Notes: a model not told the origin generated them from the sequence alone. Shown: positions 44,075 to 55,900, counted from the first letter of the stretch. The stretch: 64,000 nucleotides of DNA from Metellina segmentata (GCA_947359465.1 CANAIC010000151.1:62001-126000); one strand, 5' to 3'. Made by a program: numbers and translations.

Positions 44075-45643
44075 ATGTCTGTAGAACAGTACAGAATTTC
44101 ACTCTTGTCTTTACAAGACTGTTTAGTGCAAGTGACACCCCCGGATTTGATTCAACTCCTCAGAGCGTGGCGAAAACATCATTCTTTTACGCAAACGTGT
44201 TTAGTCTGTAATTGCCAATTAACCTTTCGTAAAGTCCCATATCAAATTTGCTGTAAGCAATTTTATTACAACAGCCAACTCCATTCGTATCCTGTTCAAT
44301 CGATTGGTATACCCACTCCAGGGTTTACATTTGCTCTACCCGTCTTGCAACGTTTAATGCAAGCCCATCACATTGATTCCAATCAAGAGTTTTTAATTTT
44401 ACCTGATCCCATTTATTGGCAAGTGGCTTCCACTCTTGTGTATGAAAAAGTCATGAAATTTGTTCAAGGGTTGCCCATGACCAACCGGACGAAATTGACG
44501 CAATCCGCCGATTATGTGAATACTCTTTTCCAGCAACTTTTAGAAGCACCTTTAAATTATGGGAGCTTACAACATCGATCCTGTGGTAAATCTACTTTAA
44601 TGCGACAAATAGCGTTTGGAAAACGATGTAGTCTAGCCATGCGAGGTATGATTGTTTCTGATTCTAGTTTACGACCCAATGAAATTACATTACCTCAAGA
44701 AATTGTAGAAAAGTTTCATTTGCACAATCAATACATTATTTTAAACCGAATGCCTTCGTTACAACCGGGTAATTTTATAGCCTTAAAAGTGGTTTCTCCC
44801 GGATGGAAGTATTCCTGTTTCGGAATTCCTTTAGAAGTGTTGCAAGCTTTAAATGCTGATTTTGATGGAGATGAGTGCAACATATATATGGTGCCCAGTA
44901 CTTTGTCTCAAGCCGAGTGTGCTACCATTCTCAATCCAGAATTTCAGTTGGGATGCTTTGTGATGCAAGGTCCTAAACTGATGCCCACTCAAGATATGCT
45001 TGTCGTCTATTTTATGAAACTGGACGAAATTGAATTTTTACCCTACAAAATGCGGGATTTGAATAAAACCTTCCAGGTGTTGTATGATCTTTACGGTTCA
45101 CAGCAAACGTTTCACTACATTGATCAGATGCGGTTATACTATTTGAATGTGTTACAAAACGAAATGTGTTTTGCTCTGACGCTGGAAGAAATGAAATTGC
45201 TGTTTGAATGGGGTCGTGAATCGTTAACCACATTTCAAGACAAGGCTAAATCAAGCAACGGATGCCTTGTGACACAAGTAATGTCTGGAGCCAAGGGCTC
45301 TTTTGAGCATTTGTATCAAATGTTTGGAGCAATTGGTTACCAAAATGACGAATACATTACCCATTCATTTTGGGAAGGGTTGACGGCTGTGGAAGCGGTA
45401 GCACACACCAAAACGTCTATAGAGGCTTTGAGTAAAACGTGTAAGATTTGGGAGCCTGGATATGGTTATTCCAAAATGGTATATAACCTGCAGGGGTTAC
45501 ATGTGGATTACAAGGGGTGTTTAAAGGATGGAAACATGGTGATTGAAAATGACGTACTGGATGTGTTGCATTTTACGGATGTCATGTCTGTTGATGGATT
45601 CAAGCACCTGCTGCAAAAAACAATACCCATAGACAATGAATGA
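44075..45643 (+). CDS. Catalytic part of the RNA polymerase largest subunit
   Basis: ATG at 44075; 522 residues. In order: a GKR-x-SLAMRG segment (GKRVDFSART-like, about residue 185), an ILNRMPSLQPG segment (FNRQPSLH), the metal-binding NADFDGDE motif at residues 260-267 with all three Asp, QGPKLMPTQDML, MSGAKGSF (SGAKGS), and a GLTAVEAVAHTKTSIEALSKT bridge-helix-like region. The N-terminal clamp of RPB1 is missing, and the C-terminal domain is encoded at 31605. The reduced size recalls LEF-9 of baculoviruses, but the C-terminal half retained elsewhere does not. Overlaps the innexin gene by ATGA. Confidence 0.92.
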   Translation: MSVEQYRISLLSLQDCLVQVTPPDLIQLLRAWRKHHSFTQTCLVCNCQLTFRKVPYQICCKQFYYNSQLHSYPVQSIGIPTPGFTFALPVLQRLMQAHHIDSNQEFLILPDPIYWQVASTLVYEKVMKFVQGLPMTNRTKLTQSADYVNTLFQQLLEAPLNYGSLQHRSCGKSTLMRQIAFGKRCSLAMRGMIVSDSSLRPNEITLPQEIVEKFHLHNQYIILNRMPSLQPGNFIALKVVSPGWKYSCFGIPLEVLQALNADFDGDECNIYMVPSTLSQAECATILNPEFQLGCFVMQGPKLMPTQDMLVVYFMKLDEIEFLPYKMRDLNKTFQVLYDLYGSQQTFHYIDQMRLYYLNVLQNEMCFALTLEEMKLLFEWGRESLTTFQDKAKSSNGCLVTQVMSGAKGSFEHLYQMFGAIGYQNDEYITHSFWEGLTAVEAVAHTKTSIEALSKTCKIWEPGYGYSKMVYNLQGLHVDYKGCLKDGNMVIENDVLDVLHFTDVMSVDGFKHLLQKTIPIDNE

Positions 45644-46611
45644 AAAAAAAATATTATATAAAGTGGCAACATTACAAAAAAATGTTACCCCTTTTTAATT
45701 TACTCAAATGGAAGGGCTCTTGGACTCCTTTACGGAGTCACAGTGCGCTAGTGGATTTTAGTCAAATTCATGTCCGTAATATTTTTTTATTTTGTTTTGG
45801 CCTTAGTATGAGTCGACAGTTGTTTGGTGATGCTATCAATTGTGATTTGGGTGGAAGTAAAATAGCCAAATCGATTGTAGACACCAGATGCTTTATCAAC
45901 TCTACTCATACTGATTTCACTCGTACGGAGAATCCTATTATTCCCATCCTGTATCATGACTATTATCAATGGATCTCTGTTATATTATTGCTCCAAGCCT
46001 TTAGTTTTTATTTTCCTTTTCGCGTATGGTCCAGACACATTGACTACTATCTTAAAGAATTGACGATAAAAGATGAGGAAGATTGTGAACGAGTCACTCA
46101 AATGATCATAGCATCCAAAGGCAATCATTTGTTTTTGCAAACATGGGCATTGGAATGTATTTATGCTTTGCATCTTGCAGTTCAGATTGGAATCCTGAAT
46201 GAATTTTTCAATCGTGTTTGGTCCCTATCCAGTTGGTCCTGGTCTGCCATTCCTATTCTCTTTCCTCATATAGCCAATTGTTTTTTCGATTACAGATCAG
46301 GGGGTGAGATTACAACTGGAAAATGGTACTGTTTATTACCCCTCAACAGTATTTATCGGAGAGTGTTTTGGGTAGTGTATGGTTGTTTCCTAACCCTCAT
46401 CATTTGGCATATTGTCTTTTTTGCATACCGACTCTTTTTAGTAATACGACTAGGACCCGAATGTGTAAACACGTGGTGGAGTATGGAAATTGCAAAAAGT
46501 GAAGGGAAAACCTGGCATATTAAACAGACATTGGCTCAAAAATTGAAAAAAATAAAGGCCGAGAGCTTGGATACCGAAATTAAGTGCAAGGAGTTAATTA
46601 CACAAGTATAA
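45640..46611 (+). CDS. Innexin (viral gap-junction protein)
   Basis: 323 residues; the ATG overlaps the polymerase stop (ATGA). Features match arthropod innexins throughout: SRQLFGDAINC at residues 58-68, the first-loop Cys pair C68 and C84, the family signature YYQW at 108-111 at the start of membrane segment 2, four membrane segments (about 43-59, 111-129, 168-188, 242-265), the second-loop Cys pair C214 and C231, and CLLPLN-x-IY-RRVFW. Cellular innexins have 360-400 residues, so the C-terminal tail is short. It should form gap junctions or hemichannels in host membranes. Viral innexins are known from polydnaviruses of wasps. Confidence 0.92.
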   Translation: MKKKYYIKWQHYKKMLPLFNLLKWKGSWTPLRSHSALVDFSQIHVRNIFLFCFGLSMSRQLFGDAINCDLGGSKIAKSIVDTRCFINSTHTDFTRTENPIIPILYHDYYQWISVILLLQAFSFYFPFRVWSRHIDYYLKELTIKDEEDCERVTQMIIASKGNHLFLQTWALECIYALHLAVQIGILNEFFNRVWSLSSWSWSAIPILFPHIANCFFDYRSGGEITTGKWYCLLPLNSIYRRVFWVVYGCFLTLIIWHIVFFAYRLFLVIRLGPECVNTWWSMEIAKSEGKTWHIKQTLAQKLKKIKAESLDTEIKCKELITQV

Positions 46612-46663
46612 GAAATTTCACTTGGAATTAACAATGTTATTCCATTAGTAGGTGCTTTGGTTT

Positions 46664-46664
<1 letters not shown>

Positions 46665-46760
<96 letters not shown>
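46665..46760. repeat. A(n)T(n) tract
   Basis: A53T43; CTTCCGTTATATAGG follows. Confidence 0.95.
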
Positions 46761-46849
46761 CTTCCGTTATATAGGTAAGAGAATATGCAAATACATCATA
46801 GAATCCTCTGGTGACACTTTATATAAAGGGTTCATTTTTTTTACATCGC

Positions 46850-47998
46850 ATGATGGAATCCCGTAATGACGAAGAGTTGAGTTTGCCTATGCTCCCTCGA
46901 GGAGACGATGCAACACATTGGAATAATGCGGAATCTTCCATTACTGAATTCCATGCCGGTCAGGATCTGAATCGATATGTCACTGTGACGGGTAACCAGT
47001 ATAATAGATTGTATTTCATTGCCATTCGGTTTAAAAATCCCATCATTATTCATAAACAGTTTGGATCATCCTTCCCTAATACCATACATATTCCTCCCAA
47101 TACATGCATTTTGGTGGATGCATCTAAGCACGCGTTGACTTTGGAATTTGCACAAACCACCAAGATGTTTGTGCTCCCCAAAGATCATCCTAAAACTCCA
47201 ACCGAAGCGGACTTGTTAACATCGTTATTTCCAAATCCTAATTTCTTGGTCAAAACATATTATGCTCGGACACTTTTTGTCGTAACCAGTCACAACCCAT
47301 TCAAATCCTTTTGGACACGAGCTCGGAAAAATGTTGCTTTTCGTGGTTTGGTCAAGTTGTTCAATAGCTGCATTAAAATGTCTGAACCTTTCACCATTCA
47401 AGATGCTGCTCTCATGAGGTACTTTAAAAGAAACACTGATCATTTAAATAATTTTAATACGTGGTATCCTTTGGCCTATCATATGGCTTTTGAAAAAACG
47501 AGACGCATGTTTAATCATGATCCTACTGCATTTCTTGGACGAAATTTATTTCATATTTTGAAACGCAGTATGGACCATGTCTTACCACCTGATCATCCTC
47601 CCAAAGAGTTTTATACGTGTCAAACTACTCTAAGTGACGCTGTACCCGTGGGAATAGCTTGCCGAATCATAGATTGTAAAGCCGAGTACGTGTCGGTACT
47701 TATTTTATCCTTTACCAAAGAATGGTACTTGGATGCTAATAACATGTCGTGTTGCTTTGTTCCCACCGACCACACCACTCAATGCCAGTATTGGGTTCCT
47801 TTGTTGAAAGATTTAGACACGTGGCTCAACCATGGTCTCATGTGGTACGTGTCCAATTTATATTCAAATATCATCAATTTAACTGTCATTCTAGATTGGT
47901 TGTCCATTCAGACATCCGAACCATACCGTTACATTAAAAAAGACTTGTTGCAAGTGTATCACATTCTGATGGGGAAAATCAAATCAAGATGGTCTTGA
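46850..47998 (+). CDS. Unrecognised protein, 382 residues
   Basis: A TTATATAAAGG box at about 46818 sits 30 bp before the ATG at 46850, so the longer GTG frame is rejected. The sequence is soluble-looking with several Cys and many aromatic residues. It ends in an overlap of 10 bp with the coiled-coil gene at 47989, suggesting joint expression. No domain recognised. Confidence 0.8.
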   Translation: MMESRNDEELSLPMLPRGDDATHWNNAESSITEFHAGQDLNRYVTVTGNQYNRLYFIAIRFKNPIIIHKQFGSSFPNTIHIPPNTCILVDASKHALTLEFAQTTKMFVLPKDHPKTPTEADLLTSLFPNPNFLVKTYYARTLFVVTSHNPFKSFWTRARKNVAFRGLVKLFNSCIKMSEPFTIQDAALMRYFKRNTDHLNNFNTWYPLAYHMAFEKTRRMFNHDPTAFLGRNLFHILKRSMDHVLPPDHPPKEFYTCQTTLSDAVPVGIACRIIDCKAEYVSVLILSFTKEWYLDANNMSCCFVPTDHTTQCQYWVPLLKDLDTWLNHGLMWYVSNLYSNIINLTVILDWLSIQTSEPYRYIKKDLLQVYHILMGKIKSRWS

Positions 47999-50826
47999 AG
48001 ACATTGGTGAAAGCCATCCTACAGTCACAACGGGACCCCAACAATTTGCTTCATGTACAATTATTACAAACCTTGAAGAGGGATATTTCCCAAGACGTTA
48101 CGGAAGCATTTACATTGAGTCAACCGTTGATTGATCAGTATCCCGATGTATACCGAAACAGTAGTAGTTTTCTGGATTTTTTATTTCATTTGTGTCATGC
48201 ACCCCTTAGTGGTCATGCATCACCTATTCACTCTACCACGAATCATGAACATCTGGTAGCGTGTAGAAAAGAAGTATCGCATTTGAAATCAATCTACTCC
48301 ACACTAGAAAAGGATCATCACAGGTTGGAATTGAAAAACAAGGAAATTTGCCGTAATTATGAGGAATGTACTTTGAATCTAGAATCAGAGAAAAACAATG
48401 TAAAGAGCCTTCAAAATACAATCTCGCGATTGAAAGAGGAATTAGAAAAACGGGATAAAACGTCTTTCGAGAACCTTCCGCATATTGAATATCCACCAAA
48501 ATCCACTGAAAATTGTATGCCTTCGATCCAGTCTTCCGTCCAATCCTTGCCGTTGGAATATAAAAGCCAAAACTACGACTATGAACAATTTACGCTTGAA
48601 AATAATAGAAAATTGTCCGAGTTTTTACAAAATGTCAGAGATGAATTGAAAACAACGTTTGACCTGTCAAAGGAAAGGGAAACTAAAATTCATGACCTCT
48701 TGAAAAAGATTGCACCTTCTTGTGAGCCTCAACATTTGAATACAGCATCCATTGATGTGGATAATATTAGTGAGAGTTTGTTTAATAAATTTGAAGAATT
48801 TTTAACTCGTATGTTATCCGAAAACCAATTGAAAGAAATAGTGGGTTTGTTTAAAATTGATGCATCTTTTAACACATTACGTCGAAACTTGAGTCAAATA
48901 GGTGCTAGTGAAGACGTACTTAAAAACGTGGTATCTCTTGTTAATACCACCAATCAAGAGGTAAAAGATAAGTCTAGCAAGTTGGTTGAAAAAATATCCA
49001 CACTCTTTGGAAGTAAATTACCCTCCATTCTTTTGATGGAGCGATTAGATGAGTTGGAACAAAAGCTGTTGGAAAAAAATACGCAATTGGCTGAAATTCA
49101 CAAACCATCTACCTTGTTAACATATTGCCAGGCCCATTTTCCAATGTTTGCCTTTCAAGACGATTGGGAACATGGAGTGATTAACATGCTTAACGACAAC
49201 ACAAAAATTAAAACTCTTTTAACACTGTTTCGACAAGAATTTAAATTATCATCAGTTCCCCACACAAATCTGGTAGATGATATAACAGATTTGTTAAAAG
49301 CAACATCGGAGACTATACAACGTTTTACCAAAACGTTTGAAAAAATTTTTTACCTAATGCTTCAAACATTGGATGATGAATCAAAAACTATAGCAAGGAC
49401 ATATTCTATAGATAATTTTATTGAAACGTTTTTCAGTTATTTGCAAACCAATGTGAGTGCATTGCAAACTAAATTGATTGAAACACGTGAAACTGTGAAC
49501 GAGCCTATAGACTATGATGCCGAACCATTGAGCCTAGAGGAACAATCTTCAGACCAACCCTTGATGTTAGGCTATCACCTAGAGAATGCCGATTTCGATA
49601 CTTTAAAACAGCAATGCTCCCAATTAATGGACAATTTTAACATAGACACATTTGCCCTTGATATGAAAGCAAAGATTGAGGATGAGAAAACAAATTTGAG
49701 ACAGTATTACCTTAAAAGCGTGCAGGATGCACAACAGCTTCAGAACGAATTATCCTTAGCTATTAAAAGCCTAGAGTCTAGTAAATCCGAATTGGAGCAA
49801 AAACAAAGTGAAACGGAACAAAAAATTGATAAAATTATAAATTTTTTTGATATAAAAAATGTTAGAAAATGGAACTTGATTGTTATTTCTAAACACAAAG
49901 CGATAAAATTTGAAAATTCTAAATTAGAATCAAAACTAGAGAGTCAGCAACACGAATTGAATGAAAAACAAAATGAAATGGATGAAATTAAAACTCTTTT
50001 TAATATTAAAGATGATATAAACTGGAAGGAGAATGTTAAACGTCAGTTTGAAAACCAATCTGCTTTACGTATTCAACTAGAGTTTACTCAACACGAGTTG
50101 GAAGAGTGCAAAAAGAATTTAACATCCCAAGCGATAGAACAAGATTCTTCATTGCATAGACGTAGATCAAAAGATACAGATCGGACTACTCGCAGAGACC
50201 AGTCTTCCATTGGTATCGATACTGCTAGGTCCAGAAGCAGATCTCCAAATTGTTCTGTAAGCTCGTCTCCAATTAGACCTAGAAGCACATCTCTAAATAG
50301 ACCTCCATCTCAAACTGATTTACAGCAATTGGCTGACTTAAACCCCGAAATGGATTTAGATCCACAAACAACATCTTTGATATCCAAACATAAAAAACGT
50401 AGGACCGATGATGATGCAATATTGGAAAATTATGATTTAGATGATGAAATAGCCTTAAGTACTATGAAATTATATTTTTATGCTTTTTATGAACGACATT
50501 TTATAGATCTTTGGAATTACATGTTTGGAAATAAAATAACAGATGCTGCTGATTTAATTCGCGAGTATCAAGAAAAGTTAACGATATTAAATGGATTAAA
50601 GGAGAACATGCGTCCAAGTCACTTGATGGATATTTTATATAAATATATCCAATATGATATAAAGTCACTTCTTAATGACAAAGAATGGGTTGAGGAACAA
50701 CTAAAACGCCAAGATGGTATAAAAACCATATCAGAATTGTTGAATGACAATATGTATAAAACTTTAAGCACTATGAATAAGAACTGGGCAAGATGGAAAA
50801 GAATACATGATGAAGCAAAACACTAG
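47989..50826 (+). CDS. Long coiled-coil protein with an RS-rich stretch, 945 residues
   Basis: ATG at 47989; the largest intact gene in the window. Heptad-rich segments at about residues 80-155, 340-375 and 565-705 should form long coiled coils. Residues 715-770 are an Arg/Ser-rich disordered stretch with RSRSRSP, resembling splicing-factor RS domains. The C-terminal 150 residues look globular and helical. A structural, tegument or scaffold role is plausible. It is not a known myosin or kinesin; no motor motif is present. Confidence 0.85.
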   Translation: MVLKTLVKAILQSQRDPNNLLHVQLLQTLKRDISQDVTEAFTLSQPLIDQYPDVYRNSSSFLDFLFHLCHAPLSGHASPIHSTTNHEHLVACRKEVSHLKSIYSTLEKDHHRLELKNKEICRNYEECTLNLESEKNNVKSLQNTISRLKEELEKRDKTSFENLPHIEYPPKSTENCMPSIQSSVQSLPLEYKSQNYDYEQFTLENNRKLSEFLQNVRDELKTTFDLSKERETKIHDLLKKIAPSCEPQHLNTASIDVDNISESLFNKFEEFLTRMLSENQLKEIVGLFKIDASFNTLRRNLSQIGASEDVLKNVVSLVNTTNQEVKDKSSKLVEKISTLFGSKLPSILLMERLDELEQKLLEKNTQLAEIHKPSTLLTYCQAHFPMFAFQDDWEHGVINMLNDNTKIKTLLTLFRQEFKLSSVPHTNLVDDITDLLKATSETIQRFTKTFEKIFYLMLQTLDDESKTIARTYSIDNFIETFFSYLQTNVSALQTKLIETRETVNEPIDYDAEPLSLEEQSSDQPLMLGYHLENADFDTLKQQCSQLMDNFNIDTFALDMKAKIEDEKTNLRQYYLKSVQDAQQLQNELSLAIKSLESSKSELEQKQSETEQKIDKIINFFDIKNVRKWNLIVISKHKAIKFENSKLESKLESQQHELNEKQNEMDEIKTLFNIKDDINWKENVKRQFENQSALRIQLEFTQHELEECKKNLTSQAIEQDSSLHRRRSKDTDRTTRRDQSSIGIDTARSRSRSPNCSVSSSPIRPRSTSLNRPPSQTDLQQLADLNPEMDLDPQTTSLISKHKKRRTDDDAILENYDLDDEIALSTMKLYFYAFYERHFIDLWNYMFGNKITDAADLIREYQEKLTILNGLKENMRPSHLMDILYKYIQYDIKSLLNDKEWVEEQLKRQDGIKTISELLNDNMYKTLSTMNKNWARWKRIHDEAKH

Positions 50827-50972
50827 ATGGACGAGTGGAGAAGAAAATTAATAGGATTCTTGTACAATCTCTTGAAAATTTATTTATGCAAAAGTATAAA
50901 AAAAAATTCTAAAGTTTTGTAAAAAAAACATTAAGAGAAATCTTGTACACTCTCTTGAAATTTGTTTTTTTT

Positions 50973-50976
<4 letters not shown>

Positions 50977-51066
<90 letters not shown>
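50977..51066. repeat. A(n)T(n) tract between convergent genes
   Basis: A37T53. The 150 bp before it hold two copies of TCTTGTACA-x-TCTCTTGAAA (about 50859 and 50941). Confidence 0.95.
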
Positions 51067-51092
51067 CAGTGCTCTGTAAGCTTCAATGTTTT

Positions 51093-51374
51093 TTAATATT
51101 TATTCCACCATGTTTGTACTTTGCATAACCAGTAACACGTGTCAAATGATTCTCCTAATTGATTTAAGGCAGTCCACTTTTTAATGTATCCATTCCCAAG
51201 GATTATAAAAACAACGATATTCATTATAAAAAACAATAGACAGTACCATCTTCGAGTTATAACTATGCACATTCCAATAACTCCTGTGGTATATAGAGCT
51301 GTTGCAAGTATTGTACCAATTACTAATTTATCCATCCCGTCTTGAGCTTTTCTTGAATCATGTATTTGCGCCAT
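51093..51374 (-). CDS. Small two-segment membrane protein, 93 residues
   Basis: ATG at 51374. Hydrophobic segments at about residues 17-36 and 42-60 flank an RR turn, and the C-terminus is polar with Trp and Cys. It overlaps the 3' end of the minus-strand frame at 51323 by 52 bp. Probably a virion membrane protein. Confidence 0.7.
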   Translation of the reverse strand: MAQIHDSRKAQDGMDKLVIGTILATALYTTGVIGMCIVITRRWYCLLFFIMNIVVFIILGNGYIKKWTALNQLGESFDTCYWLCKVQTWWNKY

Positions 51375-51490
51375 TCATCAGGTTTAATGTTGTAATACAA
51401 CGTATGCCAGGTGAGTTTTGCATAGCTTTGATAAAAACGGTGGTTCCAGCAAGCAAATAGTAGGATAAACCATAACATCACTACAATCAT
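51323..51490 (-). CDS. Small membrane protein, 55 residues
   Basis: The ATG at 51490-51488 overlaps the divergent ATG at 51489. Residues 1-15 are hydrophobic (MIVVMLWFILLFACW), followed by a 40-residue polar tail with many Trp/Tyr. A longer frame continues upstream antisense to the repeat gene, but that part is a shadow. Confidence 0.55.
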   Translation of the reverse strand: MIVVMLWFILLFACWNHRFYQSYAKLTWHTLYYNIKPDEWRKYMIQEKLKTGWIN

Positions 51491-52169
51491 GTTTCGACTC
51501 TTTTTTTCAACGTATAATAAAGCAATGAAAATTAATCCTGATAATAAACAATCGAAACGGAAATTGGAAGAAGAGGATGCACCTGGGAATCCTAAAATGA
51601 GTCGACTGGAAGTTCGAGACCCTGAACCAGAGAAAGATCCAAATGTACCTGAACCGATGGAACCAGAGAAAGATGACAATGGTGTAGCTGAGGAAGTTGA
51701 TGTAGAGGAACCAAAGAAAGATGACAATGGTGTAGCTGAGGAAGATGATGTAGAGGAACCAAAGAAAGATGACAATGGTGTAGCTGAGGAAGATGATGTA
51801 GAGGAACCAAAGAAAGATGACAATGGTGTAGCTGAGGAAGATGATGTAGAGGAACCAAAGAAAGATGACAATGGTGTAGCTGAGGAAGATGATGTAGAGG
51901 AACCAAAGAAAGATGACAATGGTGTAGCTGAGGAAGATGATGTAGAGGAACCAAAGAAAGATGACAATGGTGTAGCTGAGGAAGATGATGTAAAGGAACC
52001 AGAGAAAGATGACAATGGTGTAGCTGAGGAAGATGATGTAGAGGAACCAGAGAAAGATGACAATGGTGTAGCTGAGGAAGATGATGTAGCGGAACCAGAG
52101 AAAGATGGAAATGAGCTAGTGGATGAATATTATCCCTCGCAATCAAATATACAACCCAATGAACCGTAG
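51489..52169 (+). CDS. Acidic repeat protein, EPKKDDNGVAEEDDVE
   Basis: 226 residues. After a short basic part (KQSKRK, a possible nuclear signal) come nine nearly perfect copies of a 16-residue acidic repeat (48 bp, about 51660-52110). It is probably disordered. A second start is the ATG at 51525. Its 3' end overlaps the next gene. Confidence 0.8.
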   Translation: MFRLFFSTYNKAMKINPDNKQSKRKLEEEDAPGNPKMSRLEVRDPEPEKDPNVPEPMEPEKDDNGVAEEVDVEEPKKDDNGVAEEDDVEEPKKDDNGVAEEDDVEEPKKDDNGVAEEDDVEEPKKDDNGVAEEDDVEEPKKDDNGVAEEDDVEEPKKDDNGVAEEDDVKEPEKDDNGVAEEDDVEEPEKDDNGVAEEDDVAEPEKDGNELVDEYYPSQSNIQPNEP

Positions 52170-52824
52170 GTATGCTACCTATAACGTAGATATAAATGGA
52201 ATTACTCACAAAATAGAATATGTTGCACAAAACAAAGATAAAACTCCACATTTCTTGTATAATGACCGAGGCAATATTGTATACCCGTTTGATTTGACGA
52301 GTGAAAAACCTATATTTTTATTGAATGGGGTAGGAGAACAACAATATATACGTGTGAATGAAATAGATCATTATCCTCTAGATTCAAATGGAAATCCTAT
52401 TTATGCCAAAGATTCAAACGGGGATGATGTTCTTCCCAGAAACAAGGATCGATATTTTTATGCAAAGGGCCTGAAAAGGGAGTTTTATCCCAAAGAGGCC
52501 AACGGGGATGATTATGTTTTGCATAACGGTTCACAAGATCTTCCAGCACTTGCGGAGGATTCTACAGATTTAACGGGAAAACCTATTTATGCCAAAACTA
52601 TTAATTCGTTTGAAATTCTTCCCAAGAAAGGAAATCGATATGTTTATGCAAAAGACAAAAATAACAAGGAAATTTATCCCAAAAGGTCCAACAAGGGTGA
52701 TTATTATTTGTGGGAAGGTGCACGCCAAATTGCAGCATATGATGAAAATCGAATACCTTACTATGCAAAAGATCAAAATGGTGAGGAATTTTACCCCAAA
52801 ATTTTAACACAAATTGATCAGTGA
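52123..52824 (+). CDS. Family I protein with YAKD/YPK repeats, 233 residues
   Basis: ATG at 52123, or 52159, which leaves only an 11-bp overlap with the gene before. From residue 50 on, imperfect units of about 22-30 residues recur with the core YAKD-x-NG-x-E-x-YPK-x-x-NG-D-YY. Most proteins with such short aromatic/Lys repeats form beta-strand fibres or solenoids, but this is inference. No membrane segment. Confidence 0.8.
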   Translation: MNIIPRNQIYNPMNRRYATYNVDINGITHKIEYVAQNKDKTPHFLYNDRGNIVYPFDLTSEKPIFLLNGVGEQQYIRVNEIDHYPLDSNGNPIYAKDSNGDDVLPRNKDRYFYAKGLKREFYPKEANGDDYVLHNGSQDLPALAEDSTDLTGKPIYAKTINSFEILPKKGNRYVYAKDKNNKEIYPKRSNKGDYYLWEGARQIAAYDENRIPYYAKDQNGEEFYPKILTQIDQ

Positions 52825-52841
52825 ACCAAGATAAATGAAGC

Positions 52842-54295
<1,454 letters not shown>

Positions 54296-54303
54296 AAAGG
54301 TTC

Positions 54304-54597
54304 ATGGCTGCTACTACTTTGACTAAACGTATTGAAGATGTTCTGGTGGAAGATGACATGGATAGAGTGACTGAAAGTTTGGGATCAAGTGAGCAGCAAA
54401 CAGCATATGTCATACTTTTTCTAGTTTCTGTACCAGCTTTATCAGTTTTAACGGTATTCCAATCCTTACACAAAAATATGTACTATGCAGTTTTATTTGT
54501 AGCTATTTATATATGTTTGTTGTTGGCAGTCATTGTATTTCGTATGGATATTATTATTGTTTTTTCGGAATATCTCAAATCATTTTATAATGCATGA
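54304..54597 (+). CDS. Small two-segment membrane protein, 97 residues
   Basis: ATG at 54304. A polar acidic N-terminus of 33 residues precedes two hydrophobic segments (about 34-52 and 60-80). The stop overlaps the start of the capping-like gene (ATGCATGA). Confidence 0.75.
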   Translation: MAATTLTKRIEDVLVEDDMDRVTESLGSSEQQTAYVILFLVSVPALSVLTVFQSLHKNMYYAVLFVAIYICLLLAVIVFRMDIIIVFSEYLKSFYNA

Positions 54598-55894
54598 ATA
54601 CGAGTTTAGACTGGTAGTACAGAATGATACTAATTTCAACTCAGTTTTGCATGACATTTGGAATTTTTGGGGTTCTGGAACGCTTCAAATTCAGTCTGTC
54701 ATGTACGCCAAACCTCATTTTCGATATCGACACAGATGTTTAGAAACTAAATCTGTAATCTCCACTGAAGCTGTCTATTACGAAACCTTATGGTTCAAAT
54801 GGGTGCATTCACTCGAAACTCCTTATACACAATGGACGCTCGCAACCCACAGTACATTTCTGGATACTGTGGGTAATTTTCAATGCCCCTTTTGGACAGA
54901 AACTAGAAACGTTTTGAAACTAGATGACCACGCTCAAGTGTATTCCTTTCAACATAAAGACGGTAGGTATCGATTAGTGTTTGAGTGGGAATATGGTACG
55001 TTTCCGGAAGCACTTGAAACGCTTCCAACCAATTATTTGTTAGAGTCTCTACGCACATTTAGAAAAGTGTATAAATATTTTAGTCCTTTTTCAACACCAC
55101 CATATAGCTTGAATGAATCCATCACTCGAAAACAAGTGACCTCTCTTTCAGTTTTACCCCCACCAGGAACATTTCTTATGGCGCTCAAGTTGGATGGTAT
55201 ATTTGGAATAGTATACAGTTATTCAAATCACATAAAACAAAAATGGGAAGATTGCGTTATAAAGGAACAGGATGGCATTACATTTGGAGATGGAATTGTA
55301 TTTTCTGCTGAAAGATTAAAAGACGTCATCGTATTATTGGATGTATACCAAGTACGAGGCAATCCTACCGCCAAATGGTGTCGACGCAACATTTTATTAG
55401 ATTTTTTACCCCGAATTAAATTACCTGAAGGATATCAAGTGCAACGCTATTATTATCCGGAAGAGGAGTTGCTCACCACCCGTTTCCAGACAGATGGTTT
55501 TATTGTACATAATATAGTAACGGATGAAATATTTAAAGTAAAACTAGAACCTACTTTAGACATTGTCTATATGGATGGTTATTTTTGGTTACCCTCAAAA
55601 AATAAATCTGATTTATCCCAATGTTTTAAATCATTGGAAGAGGAACCACTCGTAAACGGTCATGTGTATGAAGTAAGCATAAAAAATGGCCGCGTAACAC
55701 GACATAGGAGTGATAGATTAACTGGAAATACCTGGCGTCAGATTGAAAGTATACTATCAAACGGTGTGGTATGGCAAGGCCCACCTTTTCAAATGGGTCG
55801 AAAAGTTGTAAAAAAGAGTAAGAAAAAGCTGACACCCATCATCAAGTGTATGCATAAAAAAGAAATGGTAGGTAGCCGTAAGATAAAGAAGAAA

Positions 55895-55900
<6 letters not shown>
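54590..55900 (+). CDS. mRNA capping enzyme-like: RNA triphosphatase plus guanylyltransferase
   Basis: 436 residues from the ATG at 54590. The guanylyltransferase part carries motif I KLDG (K200-x-D202-G203, the covalent Lys), motif III-like IVLLDVYQV, motif IV TDGFIV and motif V FKVKLEPTLD. The N-terminal part has alternating-acid strands YEFRL and LVFEWEYG, as in metal-dependent tunnel triphosphatases. Size and order match LEF-4 of baculoviruses; no methyltransferase domain follows. A DNA ligase is the alternative reading of KLDG, but motif V favours capping. C-terminus strongly basic. Stop merges with the A tract. Confidence 0.82.

Noticed and set aside
51323..52063. 246-codon Ser-rich minus-strand frame
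   Set aside because: Its first 190 codons are the antisense of the 48-bp coding repeat. Only the last 55 codons, from the ATG at 51490, are kept.
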